DNA of 18,346 nt from Euryarchaeota archaeon UBA82 (GTDB taxonomy: Archaea; Thermoplasmatota; Poseidoniia; Poseidoniales; Poseidoniaceae), in assembly GCA_002496635.1 (NCBI GenBank), contig DAKQ01000168.1, positions 10,138-28,483 on the forward strand. The letters are read 5' to 3'. The notes under the pieces were generated by a model, which searched no databases, was not told the DNA's origin, and saw only the letters and a program-made list of their open reading frames with translations. A program made the translations under genes and the position numbers. The stretch's first letter is position 1. Every line of letters begins with the position of its first letter. Below are positions 1-7,672 of the stretch, piece by piece.

Positions 1-1067
1 GGTGGAAGAACACCAAACGCATCACAGGTCAAGAAGATGACATTTTGTGGATGCCCTCCGCGTGAATCCGCAGTTCTGTTGTCGATGAATTCGATTGGAT
101 AAGAGCCGCGTGTGTTCTGTGTTTTACTCACATCGGTAAAGTCAGGGACACCATCAGCATCGAGAACTATGTTCTCTAGAACTGTTCCTCGGCGTCGAGT
201 TGTTGCAAAGATTGCAGGTTCATCTTCTTCTGAAAGATCAATGAGTTTAGCATAGCATCCACCCTCGAAATTGAAGACGCCATTTGCACCCCATCCATGT
301 TCATCATCACCGATGAGCGCACGCTTAGGGTCTGCTGACAGTGTTGTTTTTCCAGTACCAGAAAGACCGAAGAAAATGGCTGTGTTCTCTCCGTTGGTAT
401 TTGCAGAACAATGCATAGGAAGAATTCCTTTCTTCGGGAGGATGAGATTCATGACAGAGAAAATCGATTTCTTGATTTCTCCAGCATATCTGGTTCCACC
501 GATAATCACTTCACCAGCTGCATAATTGACGATGACAAAACATTGTGAGTTTAACGAGGTATCGTCTGCTTCGAAATGAGGGGCATGGAAAACCGTAAAA
601 TCAGGTGTGTGTGATGCTAATTCTTCGATAGATGGTCGAACGAACATGTTTCGGGCGAATGTGCTGTGCCAAGCATTGTGTGTGATAACGCGGATTGGAA
701 GTGCTTCAGAAGGTTCAGCCCCACATGCGAGATCTTGTACGAAGAGGTTGTCTTGCTCGGATAGAAAGTCGACAACTTGGGCTCGCAATCTCTCAAAGGT
801 TGCAAGGTCTGTGGAGATGTTCACATCTCCCCAATTTACGTCATTTGTGGTCGATTCTTCATCGACAATGAATTTGTCATTTGGAGAACGTCCAGTTCGC
901 TCACCAGTCTCGGTTACAAGGGCGCCATGCGCACTAAGAACTCCTTCATTTCGTGCAATAGAAATGTCGAGCAGTGCATCGGTATCAAGGTTCCAATGGA
1001 CGTCCCCTTTAGGGCTTAGTCCATGCGCTGTCAGGGGGGTTGATGTCGGGGTGGAGGTCTCCGCCAT
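1..1067 (-). CDS. pckA: Phosphoenolpyruvate carboxykinase (ATP), N-terminal part
   Basis: Interconverts oxaloacetate plus ATP with PEP, CO2 and ADP in the cytosol, at the gluconeogenesis/anaplerosis node. The 355 visible residues carry the ATP-type signatures in order: substrate-binding RTGRSPNDKF at about 57-66, the P-loop GLSGTGKTTLS at 234-244, the kinase-2 type metal-binding segment LIGDDEHGW at 251-259, and NVIFLTCDAFGVLP running into the window edge. ATP-type enzymes are about 530 residues, so roughly the last third lies outside the window. The ATG at 1067 begins MAETSTPTS and is preceded by a purine-rich GGTGGAAAG about 4 bases upstream. It diverges from the giant membrane protein gene over about 115 bp. 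The GTP-type family is excluded by the P-loop context. Family assignment is secure; direction of flux in the cell is not shown by sequence. Confidence 0.96.
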   Translation of the reverse strand, partial: MAETSTPTSTPLTAHGLSPKGDVHWNLDTDALLDISIARNEGVLSAHGALVTETGERTGRSPNDKFIVDEESTTNDVNWGDVNISTDLATFERLRAQVVDFLSEQDNLFVQDLACGAEPSEALPIRVITHNAWHSTFARNMFVRPSIEELASHTPDFTVFHAPHFEADDTSLNSQCFVIVNYAAGEVIIGGTRYAGEIKKSIFSVMNLILPKKGILPMHCSANTNGENTAIFFGLSGTGKTTLSADPKRALIGDDEHGWGANGVFNFEGGCYAKLIDLSEEDEPAIFATTRRRGTVLENIVLDADGVPDFTDVSKTQNTRGSYPIEFIDNRTADSRGGHPQNVIFLTCDAFGVLP

Positions 1068-1110
1068 GCTCTTTCCACCCGCGGTCTGTCTTTGTCCCTT
1101 TCTATTCGCC

Positions 1111-1140
1111 CATACGAAAATTAAGTAAGAATTAATCTTC
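1111..1140. promoter_or_regulatory. AT-rich divergent promoter region between pckA and the membrane protein gene
   Basis: The only AT-rich block in the 114-base gap between the two start codons. It contains AATTAA twice (1119-1124 and 1130-1135) around TTAAGTAA (1121-1128), preceded on the plus strand by CGAAAA, which resembles an archaeal BRE plus TATA element. A TATA here would place the plus transcript start near 1145-1150, leaving room for the ribosome site at 1167-1176. Read on the minus strand, ACTTAATT would start a pckA transcript near 1097, about 30 bases before its ATG. This is motif reading only; no start site is measured. Confidence 0.4.
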
Positions 1141-1166
1141 AGAGGGGAGGTTTGAAACAGGACTTT

Positions 1167-1176
1167 GGAGGAGAGG
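1167..1176 (+). promoter_or_regulatory. Shine-Dalgarno site deciding the start at 1182
   Basis: The purine run GGAGGAGAGG lies 5 bases before the ATG at 1182. The alternative in-frame TTG at 1152 has its own purine run (GAGGGGAGG, 1142-1150) ending one base before the codon, which is too close. The ATG at 1182 is therefore the preferred start. Confidence 0.7.
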
Positions 1177-1181
1177 ATATC

Positions 1182-4100
1182 ATGGAGGAGGAAACTTCTG
1201 ACCACGACCCCGTGGAAGATGAAGTCCTACGGAAGAAGAATTTCGATCGTGGTATGGGCGTCGATTTAGATCGATTCCTCATCACCGACCCCGAGCCTGA
1301 AATCGAAGAGGAGCAAGAGCAACTAGCTCCTGTAGATACCGATGCTGCGATTGGCGAAATCGCTGACTTCTTTTCCACCCCTAATACTCAACGAGATGAG
1401 CCAGGAGCCATCAAGAGAGACGGAACCGTCGATGCTCCAGCTGCTGAAGACTCAGTTACTGATCTCGCCGTACATGGCGAGAGACGAATTGGATTTGGGC
1501 TACTCGTTGGCATGGTCTTGGTCTGGTCGGCACTCGGATGGGTTGTTGGAACCGCATTACCACCATTGCTTGGAGGGCCGCTGCTCATCATCATGGGCCT
1601 GTCTGGATTGTGGGCTGGAGAGAAATGGATTCCAATAGAAAGAATGCATTTACTCGGTGTAACATGGGTGATTATCTCGATGAAAATCCTTTACGGGTTT
1701 GCACTCGATGCGTATCATTGGGGTTGGTTTGATGGTTCGCCTTTGGGTTCTGCTGAAACCTTAGGTTTGTCCCTGCTCGTACTGATCGGTTTCAATGTAT
1801 ACATTGCTCAGCGTCATAATGATGATGCAATTGCAGCCCAAGCAACATTGGTCTTGCTTGCCCTAGGAAGTGCTACTGGAGCACTTTATGACGAGATTGG
1901 AGTAGCAACGATGATCCTTCTAGGGACGCTTTCCATGCATGGGCTTGCTGTATTCAGAAATTCAGGAAACCTAGCAAGCCTTGGAATTGCTGTCTCGTAT
2001 CTGTGGATTGGAATTCACTCATTCTCCCAAGAATGGAAACTCGCAGGCATCGAGATCGTCGCGTTCGATGATGAACTTCTCCTGTTCATGCTCATGTTTG
2101 CAGTTACCGCAACCAATTCGATTGTCGCTACACAGTTCCATAAAGCAGACAATTGGTTCTCAGATGCAGCCAAAGCATTGGGTCTCGGGAAACCCGGATT
2201 ATGGGCAATATCTGTTGGCCTTGGGATGATTGGTGCGCTTCTCGCCATTGCTGCAAACAGAACGGAAACTGGCTATGCGTTGGCTCAATTATTGCTCCTC
2301 TTGAGTGCATTTGGAGCATCTTACCTAACAGTACGCGGCGTAGATTGGAAGCGCTTGGCACCATTTATCCTCATCCCAGCACCGTTCCTTCTGGCTCTGG
2401 TCATCCTGATGAGTACTGGTGTCTTCTCCCTTCCAGTTGCTGATTTGAATGGGTACAGTCTCTATGCGATTCTGACCGCTCTGTTCACATCCATTGCGTT
2501 ACTGAACAACCAACAAGCCGTTTCAGACCATGTCTTGTGGATGGGTGGAATCGTTATTGTAATTCTATTGACGCTGTTAATACCGGCTGAAGATGAAGGA
2601 TGGCGGCTATTGGTTGCGCAAGGATCTGTATGGATCGGTTTGGCATGGCTCGGTGTCCAGCGAAAGTCGCCTTCAATTTCTGGAGTTGCAGTACTAGTCC
2701 CTTGGGTTTGGCTGTTGATGTTCGCAACCGATATTGAATCTCGAATGTTTTCGAACGACTTCATTCCTGTTGCTTTGGATGAACAACATGTTGCCATCTG
2801 GATGCTTCTCCTCATTCTCCAGCAACTGTATGTAAATATCAGTCAGGGTGAAGCGACTCTCAATCTTGCCGGTCGTCTTGCAGGATTAAGTGAACTAAGC
2901 GCTCGAGCACGTGATTCTGGTTTGTTACAATTATGGAACCTTTCGTTTATTCTCTCACTTGTTGGCGTGTGGGGTATTGCTCGTGTTGACGGGCTCCCTG
3001 CATGGGGGTTACTTGGCATTATGGGGGCTATTCTCATCTTCCATGGAACCTTGGTTGCCCTTGAACAGCATCGCGGCCAGCCGCGTACAATGCTCGTGGC
3101 TTGGAGCATTTTCGCACTGTTCTTCGGATGGAAGTTTGGCCACACATCACTCTATGCAGCAAGTCTTGTCGCAGGATGTTCGCTGTTACTGGTTCATACA
3201 GACAAACTCTTCGAAGATGAGGATGAAGCGAAAAAGAATCAATCCAACAGCATCGTTACGCTGCAACTCCTCATTATGAGTGGTTTACTTGCAATGCCCG
3301 CTTTACGGGATGCTAATGCATTACAACTGACCAATTCGGATTGGTTCCCGACAGATGTTGAGGATGCGATATTGATGTCAATCCTCTCACTTGGAACACT
3401 GTATCACTTTTTGCGTCGCGTCGTTCTGATGGACAAATTACTCCCACCAACATTGGCAACTGTTGCAATGATTACGACCATGTTGTATACAGGTGTAGCA
3501 TTAGAAACAAATCTGATCACAACCTTTGCAATTCTCAGTTTCGTTGGTGCTGGCGCCTATCTCGCAATTCAGGGAGAATGGCGATCTGGTATGCGTTCAG
3601 TTGCTCGCAGAGAAGAGCGTTTACAAATCTTACAATCCAAACAAAACACGCAAGCATATCTCAACCAAACCTCGGAAGAAACCGGTGTTACACTCATCGA
3701 TCCAAAACTTATCGAACTGGCTGAAAAACAAAAGAAAAGAGCAAAACGATCAGGTGTTTCACAACCTGGGGATCTTGAGGTCGGTGATATCCAACACAGA
3801 CCAACCATCGTCCTTTCATTCCTTGGAGTTTCAATTCTCGCTTCGATGATGTTTGCTTTCCTAGGCGGTGATCAGACAACTGCTATCATACTCTGTGCAA
3901 GTATCTCAATTCTCTTCATCAGTTTAGCGCGTGTTCGTGCAGAATCGTTAAAACTTCGTTTGGTTGATGTTCTTGGTGTTGAAATCCCGATTGCCATTAC
4001 GATGGCAGGGCTGGTACTTGTTCATCTCGCTGGACGAACAAGTCAAGGAACAATTCTACTCGAAGAGCAATTTGACTTACTGGTGTTAATGATTGGCTTA

Positions 4101-4982
4101 ATTGTCCTTGGTGGCTTTAGTTTGGTCAATCGAAGCGATCTCGGCGTACGCATTCCAAACGTATTGGACATGGTGGTGGGCTTACTGGTCATCGACCGTA
4201 TTTTTGGAATCCTCGCAGGAGGGGAACTCCCCGTTCCAATGCTTACCAATCCGGTTGAATTCGAAGCTCTTTCATGGACGATTCCTGTCTTCAGTTTTGA
4301 AATTGTTCTGATTACAGCGGCCTTGCTCTGGGATTGGGTTGAACGACAGCGTCGTGTTCGAGACCTTCAAGACCATCGAGGAGCCCTTGGTCGCGTCTCA
4401 TTCGGATTCTCTATCATGATTCTCTCGTTTGGACCTGCAGGCCTTCTCGCACTGGGATTGATGTTCAACAAGGGATGGGTTTGGAAACAACCCGCGGTAC
4501 TCATGCTTGGAATGATGATCTTACCATTTGCACTCAACAGTTTACTTTGGTGGATCGAAGTAGAATTAGATGTTGCAATTCTTGACATTTGGATTTCGGC
4601 TCTTATCTTTGGCGCATTGAACCTTATCGCAGCAGTATTTGCTACAGCAACAAATCGTGGATTGTGGATTTCTGCAGTTCTTTGGGCATCACAGGTTCTG
4701 TTCATCATCAGCGGAATAGTATCTCCAGACCTCCTCATCTTCGTGCTTGAACTACTCGCCATGTCAGCAACATCGTGGGTTATTGGCGTACTGACATTGC
4801 GAAGGGGATGGAGAATCATCGGATTCCTCAACCTGATTGTTGCATGGATTATTGCAGGTGTTCTCATCTACCAAGGAATGCCCCCAATCTCTGGATTTGT
4901 GCTCCTACTGGCAACAGCCGCTTTGCTTGCAGTGATCACCTACTTGACACAATCAAGAGACGAATTACTTGCACGTCAATGA
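1182..4982 (+). CDS. Giant polytopic membrane protein of unknown function (about 37 TM segments)
   Basis: I do not recognise the family. From the ATG at 1182 the protein is 1266 residues. Residues 1 to about 104 are soluble and acidic (many D/E, few hydrophobics). Then come about 24 hydrophobic segments to about residue 798, a charged soluble insert at about 798-871 rich in K, R, E and Q (starting near RREERLQILQ), and about 13 further hydrophobic segments to the C terminus. The segment count is by eye. There is no signal peptide, nucleotide-binding motif or obvious catalytic motif, and the charged loops are short. The architecture recalls very large polytopic proteins such as the bacterial DUF2339 group, but I see no diagnostic motif and do not claim that. 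It diverges from pckA, and its last 7 bases overlap the end of the convergent phosphohexomutase gene. An extra 10 residues are possible if the TTG at 1152 is used. Confidence 0.88.
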   Translation: MEEETSDHDPVEDEVLRKKNFDRGMGVDLDRFLITDPEPEIEEEQEQLAPVDTDAAIGEIADFFSTPNTQRDEPGAIKRDGTVDAPAAEDSVTDLAVHGERRIGFGLLVGMVLVWSALGWVVGTALPPLLGGPLLIIMGLSGLWAGEKWIPIERMHLLGVTWVIISMKILYGFALDAYHWGWFDGSPLGSAETLGLSLLVLIGFNVYIAQRHNDDAIAAQATLVLLALGSATGALYDEIGVATMILLGTLSMHGLAVFRNSGNLASLGIAVSYLWIGIHSFSQEWKLAGIEIVAFDDELLLFMLMFAVTATNSIVATQFHKADNWFSDAAKALGLGKPGLWAISVGLGMIGALLAIAANRTETGYALAQLLLLLSAFGASYLTVRGVDWKRLAPFILIPAPFLLALVILMSTGVFSLPVADLNGYSLYAILTALFTSIALLNNQQAVSDHVLWMGGIVIVILLTLLIPAEDEGWRLLVAQGSVWIGLAWLGVQRKSPSISGVAVLVPWVWLLMFATDIESRMFSNDFIPVALDEQHVAIWMLLLILQQLYVNISQGEATLNLAGRLAGLSELSARARDSGLLQLWNLSFILSLVGVWGIARVDGLPAWGLLGIMGAILIFHGTLVALEQHRGQPRTMLVAWSIFALFFGWKFGHTSLYAASLVAGCSLLLVHTDKLFEDEDEAKKNQSNSIVTLQLLIMSGLLAMPALRDANALQLTNSDWFPTDVEDAILMSILSLGTLYHFLRRVVLMDKLLPPTLATVAMITTMLYTGVALETNLITTFAILSFVGAGAYLAIQGEWRSGMRSVARREERLQILQSKQNTQAYLNQTSEETGVTLIDPKLIELAEKQKKRAKRSGVSQPGDLEVGDIQHRPTIVLSFLGVSILASMMFAFLGGDQTTAIILCASISILFISLARVRAESLKLRLVDVLGVEIPIAITMAGLVLVHLAGRTSQGTILLEEQFDLLVLMIGLIVLGGFSLVNRSDLGVRIPNVLDMVVGLLVIDRIFGILAGGELPVPMLTNPVEFEALSWTIPVFSFEIVLITAALLWDWVERQRRVRDLQDHRGALGRVSFGFSIMILSFGPAGLLALGLMFNKGWVWKQPAVLMLGMMILPFALNSLLWWIEVELDVAILDIWISALIFGALNLIAAVFATATNRGLWISAVLWASQVLFIISGIVSPDLLIFVLELLAMSATSWVIGVLTLRRGWRIIGFLNLIVAWIIAGVLIYQGMPPISGFVLLLATAALLAVITYLTQSRDELLARQ

Positions 4983-6571
4983 GCGACTGGGTTGAACGTT
5001 CGCAATAAGAAATTCTGAATTGAACGCAACAAAAGCATCGCATCGAAACCCGGATCTGCTTTAGCAAAGCGGAGAGATACGCTGGTTTTGGCTTGAGTGC
5101 CGCTATTACGAATTCCAAGACTGACATCGGAACCATTCAATTGACATCGAATAAGCATCAAATTTGGTTCTCCTTCCAACCCCATACGTTGCCAGTTCGT
5201 CACCTCTCCAGCAAGTGCAAAATGGGTGAGGGCCATCGTTTCAACGGAATCTGCATGTTGGTTTTTACCATCCCACATCCATCGATTTGGATTCTTTGCA
5301 CTGACGCGACGCTTCCATCCTTTTTCCATTGAAGTTGAAGAGGAATCTTGCATGGCCAGTAACGACATAATCAACGTCATTGCACCATCGCCAACCAAAC
5401 TCCATGATGCGCCATCAGGATGAGGTGAAGGCAGTACGAGATGACCTGAGTCTTCAATTCCTAGCATAATCGGGTAGTCATCTCCTGTGAGTGAATGATG
5501 CTGAGAAAGAGCATGGGAAAGCCATCGGTCACCAACTGCAGTTTCGATACCAACCATCGATTCTTGTTGTCGAAGCGAAGTAAGAAGAGTGAGATTTGAC
5601 TCAATACTTGCAGCAACAATCCAGTTTGTATCCAAGGATGAAAGAATGGCATCAGCAATATCATCGCCATCGAAAACGCGAATGCCATCTTGTGTTTCTT
5701 GAAGCAACAGACAACGATCTCCGTCTCCATCAAGAGCGGCTGCAATGATGGTGCCTTCAGCTTGTGGAGATACAGAACGTACGAGCAGATGCTCGCTGGT
5801 TTTTGCTTCAACCCATGTCCATGATTGTCCTGGCGAAAGTTCGCCTGCGCCGCAACCCGCGTTCATAGCAACCGCCTCTTGACTGACTTCCTTTACCTTG
5901 ATTCCGTGTTCGCTAAGCCATGCAGCAAGCCATGTTGAGGCATGGCCCTTCGAGGAATCGAGGAGAATTGACGATGGGAATGAGAGCGATTTGCCGAATG
6001 TGCTTTCTGCTAATCGAAGTCGTTTCTCAAGCCATTGCGAGTGGTTGACGTGATGCTGAGAAGATGGTTTCATCCATGCTTCTCGATCCGTTGTATCAAT
6101 TTCACGATCTTCTTGAGAAAGAGAATACGCTGATGTAGTAACAAGTCGCTCATAGTCTGGCATCGACTTGCGCCCTCGTGCATCAAAGACCTTGATTCCT
6201 GAATCTTCAACGGGATTATGACTAGCAGTAATCATACATCCTAATCTCGCACCCGTTTCTAAGACTGCATAATGCAGCATTGGCGTTGAGACAAGACCGA
6301 TGTGGACAACGGTGCAATTTGATGCATGAAAACCCAGTGTAAGCCATGAAGCTAGTGTATGATTATCAGGGCGTTCGTCCCATCCAATAACGATGGTGTC
6401 GCCTTGCCCATCCTCAGGCAATGTGCGGCCTAATGATTCACCGAGAAGTTGCATGAGTTGCGGCGTTAGTTCACGTTCTTCGACAATTCGTTGCAACGCT
6501 TCTTCATCACTGCAATCATCAAGAATGACTCGGCCACGAATGCCATCGGTTCCGAAAAGATTCTCCATCAT
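4976..6571 (-). CDS. glmM: Alpha-D-phosphohexomutase, probably phosphoglucosamine mutase
   Basis: Moves phosphate between C6 and C1 of a hexose through a phosphoserine. All four family signatures are present: FGTDGIRG at 6-13; the phosphoserine loop TASHNP at 115-120 with Ser117; the metal-binding DGDGDR at 281-286; the sugar-specificity loop GIEDSGH at 371-377; and the C-terminal phosphate-binding RNSGTQAK at 488-495. At 531 residues it is longer than typical archaeal members (about 450), with extra sequence around 140-200 and 405-450. Two adjacent ATGs (6571 and 6568) are possible; the SD GAGGTGA at 6573-6579 favours the second slightly. It lies 6 bases downstream of the beta-helix acyltransferase gene. 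That neighbour, and the MNAGCGAGE segment, make GlmM likelier than a phosphomanno- or phosphoglucomutase, but substrate is inferred. Confidence 0.9.
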   Translation of the reverse strand: MMENLFGTDGIRGRVILDDCSDEEALQRIVEERELTPQLMQLLGESLGRTLPEDGQGDTIVIGWDERPDNHTLASWLTLGFHASNCTVVHIGLVSTPMLHYAVLETGARLGCMITASHNPVEDSGIKVFDARGRKSMPDYERLVTTSAYSLSQEDREIDTTDREAWMKPSSQHHVNHSQWLEKRLRLAESTFGKSLSFPSSILLDSSKGHASTWLAAWLSEHGIKVKEVSQEAVAMNAGCGAGELSPGQSWTWVEAKTSEHLLVRSVSPQAEGTIIAAALDGDGDRCLLLQETQDGIRVFDGDDIADAILSSLDTNWIVAASIESNLTLLTSLRQQESMVGIETAVGDRWLSHALSQHHSLTGDDYPIMLGIEDSGHLVLPSPHPDGASWSLVGDGAMTLIMSLLAMQDSSSTSMEKGWKRRVSAKNPNRWMWDGKNQHADSVETMALTHFALAGEVTNWQRMGLEGEPNLMLIRCQLNGSDVSLGIRNSGTQAKTSVSLRFAKADPGFDAMLLLRSIQNFLLRTFNPVAH

Positions 6572-6572
6572 T

Positions 6573-6579
6573 TCACCTC
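6573..6579 (-). promoter_or_regulatory. Shine-Dalgarno site of the phosphohexomutase, overlapping the upstream stop codon
   Basis: On the minus strand GAGGTGA begins inside the TGA stop of the beta-helix gene (6580-6578) and is followed by AATGATG or ATG at the next start. The stop, ribosome site and start are thus packed together, which suggests translational coupling of the two genes. Confidence 0.6.
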
Positions 6580-7258
6580 AACGAAGTACGCTTGATGGAG
6601 CATGGAGACCAGATACGGTAGTATTCGGATGAACCATACAGTTCTGGCCAAGTACAGTCCCTGGATTGGTCACAGTGTTGCAGCCCAATTGAGTTCCATC
6701 GCCAATGATTGCTCCGAATTTTCGAATACCTGTTGAGCGGCGTTCATCATCGATCCAAATGGCAACCGTTGCTCCATCGTTACGCAGATTTGAGAGTTTA
6801 ACACCAGCACCTAGATTCACATTTGAACCGAGCACTGAATCGCCAACGTAATTGAAATGTGGTGCTTTTGCACCTGGTAGAAACAGTGTATGTTTTGATT
6901 CACTGGAATGGCCAAGAAGGCTATTTTGCATCATCCACGTATTCTCTCGAACATATGCATGCGCCCGAACAGTTGCACCTGATTCGATCAGACAAGGTCC
7001 AATGAGGTGAACATGTGGCTCAATAGTCGCTCCATCTTCGACATGGACTGACCCTTTTGCCTCATCGATAGTGACATAGAGAACATCGAGGGGATGTTTT
7101 GACCCTAATTGCTTGAGCTTCTTAGATAATATCTGCTGGATTCCAGATGGATGATCTGGATTGAGAAGTTCCCATGCAGGCTGTCCTGAAAGGTTGAACA
7201 CCGTTTCAGGGAAATCCGCAAACAACGCCTTGGTTGTCACCGAAGTTGGCCACTCCAT
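6578..7258 (-). CDS. GlmU-like left-handed beta-helix protein (probable glucosamine-1-phosphate N-acetyltransferase type)
   Basis: From the ATG at 7258 it is 226 residues. About 60 N-terminal residues (LFADFPETVFNLSGQPAWELL) match the lead-in of archaeal and chlamydial GlmU-like proteins that lack the nucleotidyltransferase half. The rest is a hexapeptide-repeat beta-helix. KAPHFNYVGDSVLGSNVNLGAG corresponds to the acetyltransferase active-site region of GlmU, with the catalytic-type His at about residue 134, followed by TGIRKFGAIIGDGTQLGCNT and NPGTVLG. The family's expected role is acetylation of a sugar-1-phosphate on the way to UDP-GlcNAc, which fits the phosphohexomutase next door. The uridylyltransferase domain is absent here and must be supplied elsewhere. 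An in-frame TTG at 7264 would add two residues. No good SD precedes either start. Activity is inferred. Confidence 0.85.
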   Translation of the reverse strand: MEWPTSVTTKALFADFPETVFNLSGQPAWELLNPDHPSGIQQILSKKLKQLGSKHPLDVLYVTIDEAKGSVHVEDGATIEPHVHLIGPCLIESGATVRAHAYVRENTWMMQNSLLGHSSESKHTLFLPGAKAPHFNYVGDSVLGSNVNLGAGVKLSNLRNDGATVAIWIDDERRSTGIRKFGAIIGDGTQLGCNTVTNPGTVLGQNCMVHPNTTVSGLHAPSSVLR

Positions 7259-7294
7259 GCCCAATGCTGACGGCGCTCAACGTTCAATGTTTGG

Positions 7295-7555
7295 TCAAAC
7301 TGCCGCGTGATAGATGCGCTTACCTGTTGTTGCATCTAACTTGAAGCCGATCTGACTTCGCATGTATCTTGGAATGAAGTAACCGACTTTTCGAGCGGTT
7401 AATCCATGATTCCTCATTTTTCGTTCATTGGATAAATGAGCAACAATATCTGCTGCTGAACATCCTGGGCGAGACGAGACATATGCCTCAATCTCTTGCT
7501 TCAAACGTTCCATCCTTGCTTGCTTCTGTACGCCTTTTCCACGTAATCCTGCCAT
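7295..7555 (-). CDS. Small basic helix-turn-helix-like protein
   Basis: 86 residues from the ATG at 7555 (MAGLRGKGVQ), rich in Lys and Arg. Residues about 12-30 form a basic helix (QARMERLKQEIEAYV). The stretch CSAADIVAHLSNERKMRNHGLTARKVGYFI has the spacing of a helix-turn-helix, followed by a possible hairpin or wing (GFKLDATTGKRIYHAAV). That suggests nucleic-acid binding, but I do not recognise a named family. A longer version from a TTG at 7585 is possible, but that codon lies inside the TATA-like element of the likely promoter, so the ATG is preferred and the mRNA may be leaderless. It ends 36 bases before the beta-helix gene in the same direction, so the three minus-strand genes may form one transcript. 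Confidence 0.72.
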   Translation of the reverse strand: MAGLRGKGVQKQARMERLKQEIEAYVSSRPGCSAADIVAHLSNERKMRNHGLTARKVGYFIPRYMRSQIGFKLDATTGKRIYHAAV

Positions 7556-7556
7556 G

Positions 7557-7566
7557 TATAATATTA
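7557..7566 (+). promoter_or_regulatory. TATA-like element for the thioredoxin-side transcript
   Basis: TATAATATTA on the plus strand, centred about 30 bases before the ATG at 7592. Archaeal TATA boxes centre about 26-27 bases before the transcript start, so initiation would be near 7588, just at the start of the 26-codon upstream ORF and about 70 bases before the thioredoxin ATG. Motif reading only. Confidence 0.45.
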
Positions 7567-7577
7567 GGTCTCGGCAG

Positions 7578-7585
7578 TATATCAA
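7578..7585 (-). promoter_or_regulatory. TATA-like element for the minus-strand HTH / beta-helix / phosphohexomutase cluster
   Basis: On the minus strand TTGATATA is centred about 26.5 bases before the ATG at 7555. That is the spacing expected if transcription starts at the A of the ATG, giving a leaderless mRNA. No Shine-Dalgarno sequence precedes this ATG, in agreement. Confidence 0.5.
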
Positions 7586-7591
7586 TCAAAT

Positions 7592-7672
7592 ATGGGACGT
7601 CCAAGGGCCCCCATGAATATCACAGCAAAGGTTCTTGAAACCTCGCTCGACCGACAATCATGGGCGAAGTAA
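7592..7672 (+). other. Possible 26-codon upstream ORF before thioredoxin
   Basis: Starts ATGGGACGT, encodes MGRPRAPMNITAKVLETSLD plus QSWAK-like residues, and stops at TAA 7670-7672, overlapping the first 13 bases of the thioredoxin gene in another frame. Its ATG lies just where the TATA-like element at 7557-7566 would start transcription. The thioredoxin ATG has no Shine-Dalgarno, so ribosomes arriving through this ORF could re-initiate. It could equally be chance; no family is recognised. Confidence 0.3.

Noticed and set aside
607..1128. Plus-strand open frame of 173 codons at the left end
   Set aside because: It is antisense to the pckA reading frame, which shows the full set of family motifs; its composition looks like a shadow.
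1152..1181. TTG at 1152 as start of the giant membrane protein
   Set aside because: Its purine run ends one base before the codon, whereas the ATG at 1182 has a strong SD at proper spacing.
4367..4867. Minus-strand open frame opposite the giant membrane protein
   Set aside because: It lies fully inside a clear membrane-protein frame, has no ribosome site, and has Arg/Ile-rich antisense-type composition.
7256..7294. Possible hidden gene or promoter between the HTH-like gene and the beta-helix gene
   Set aside because: Only 36 bases, no TATA-like block and no open frame; simple operon spacing explains it.
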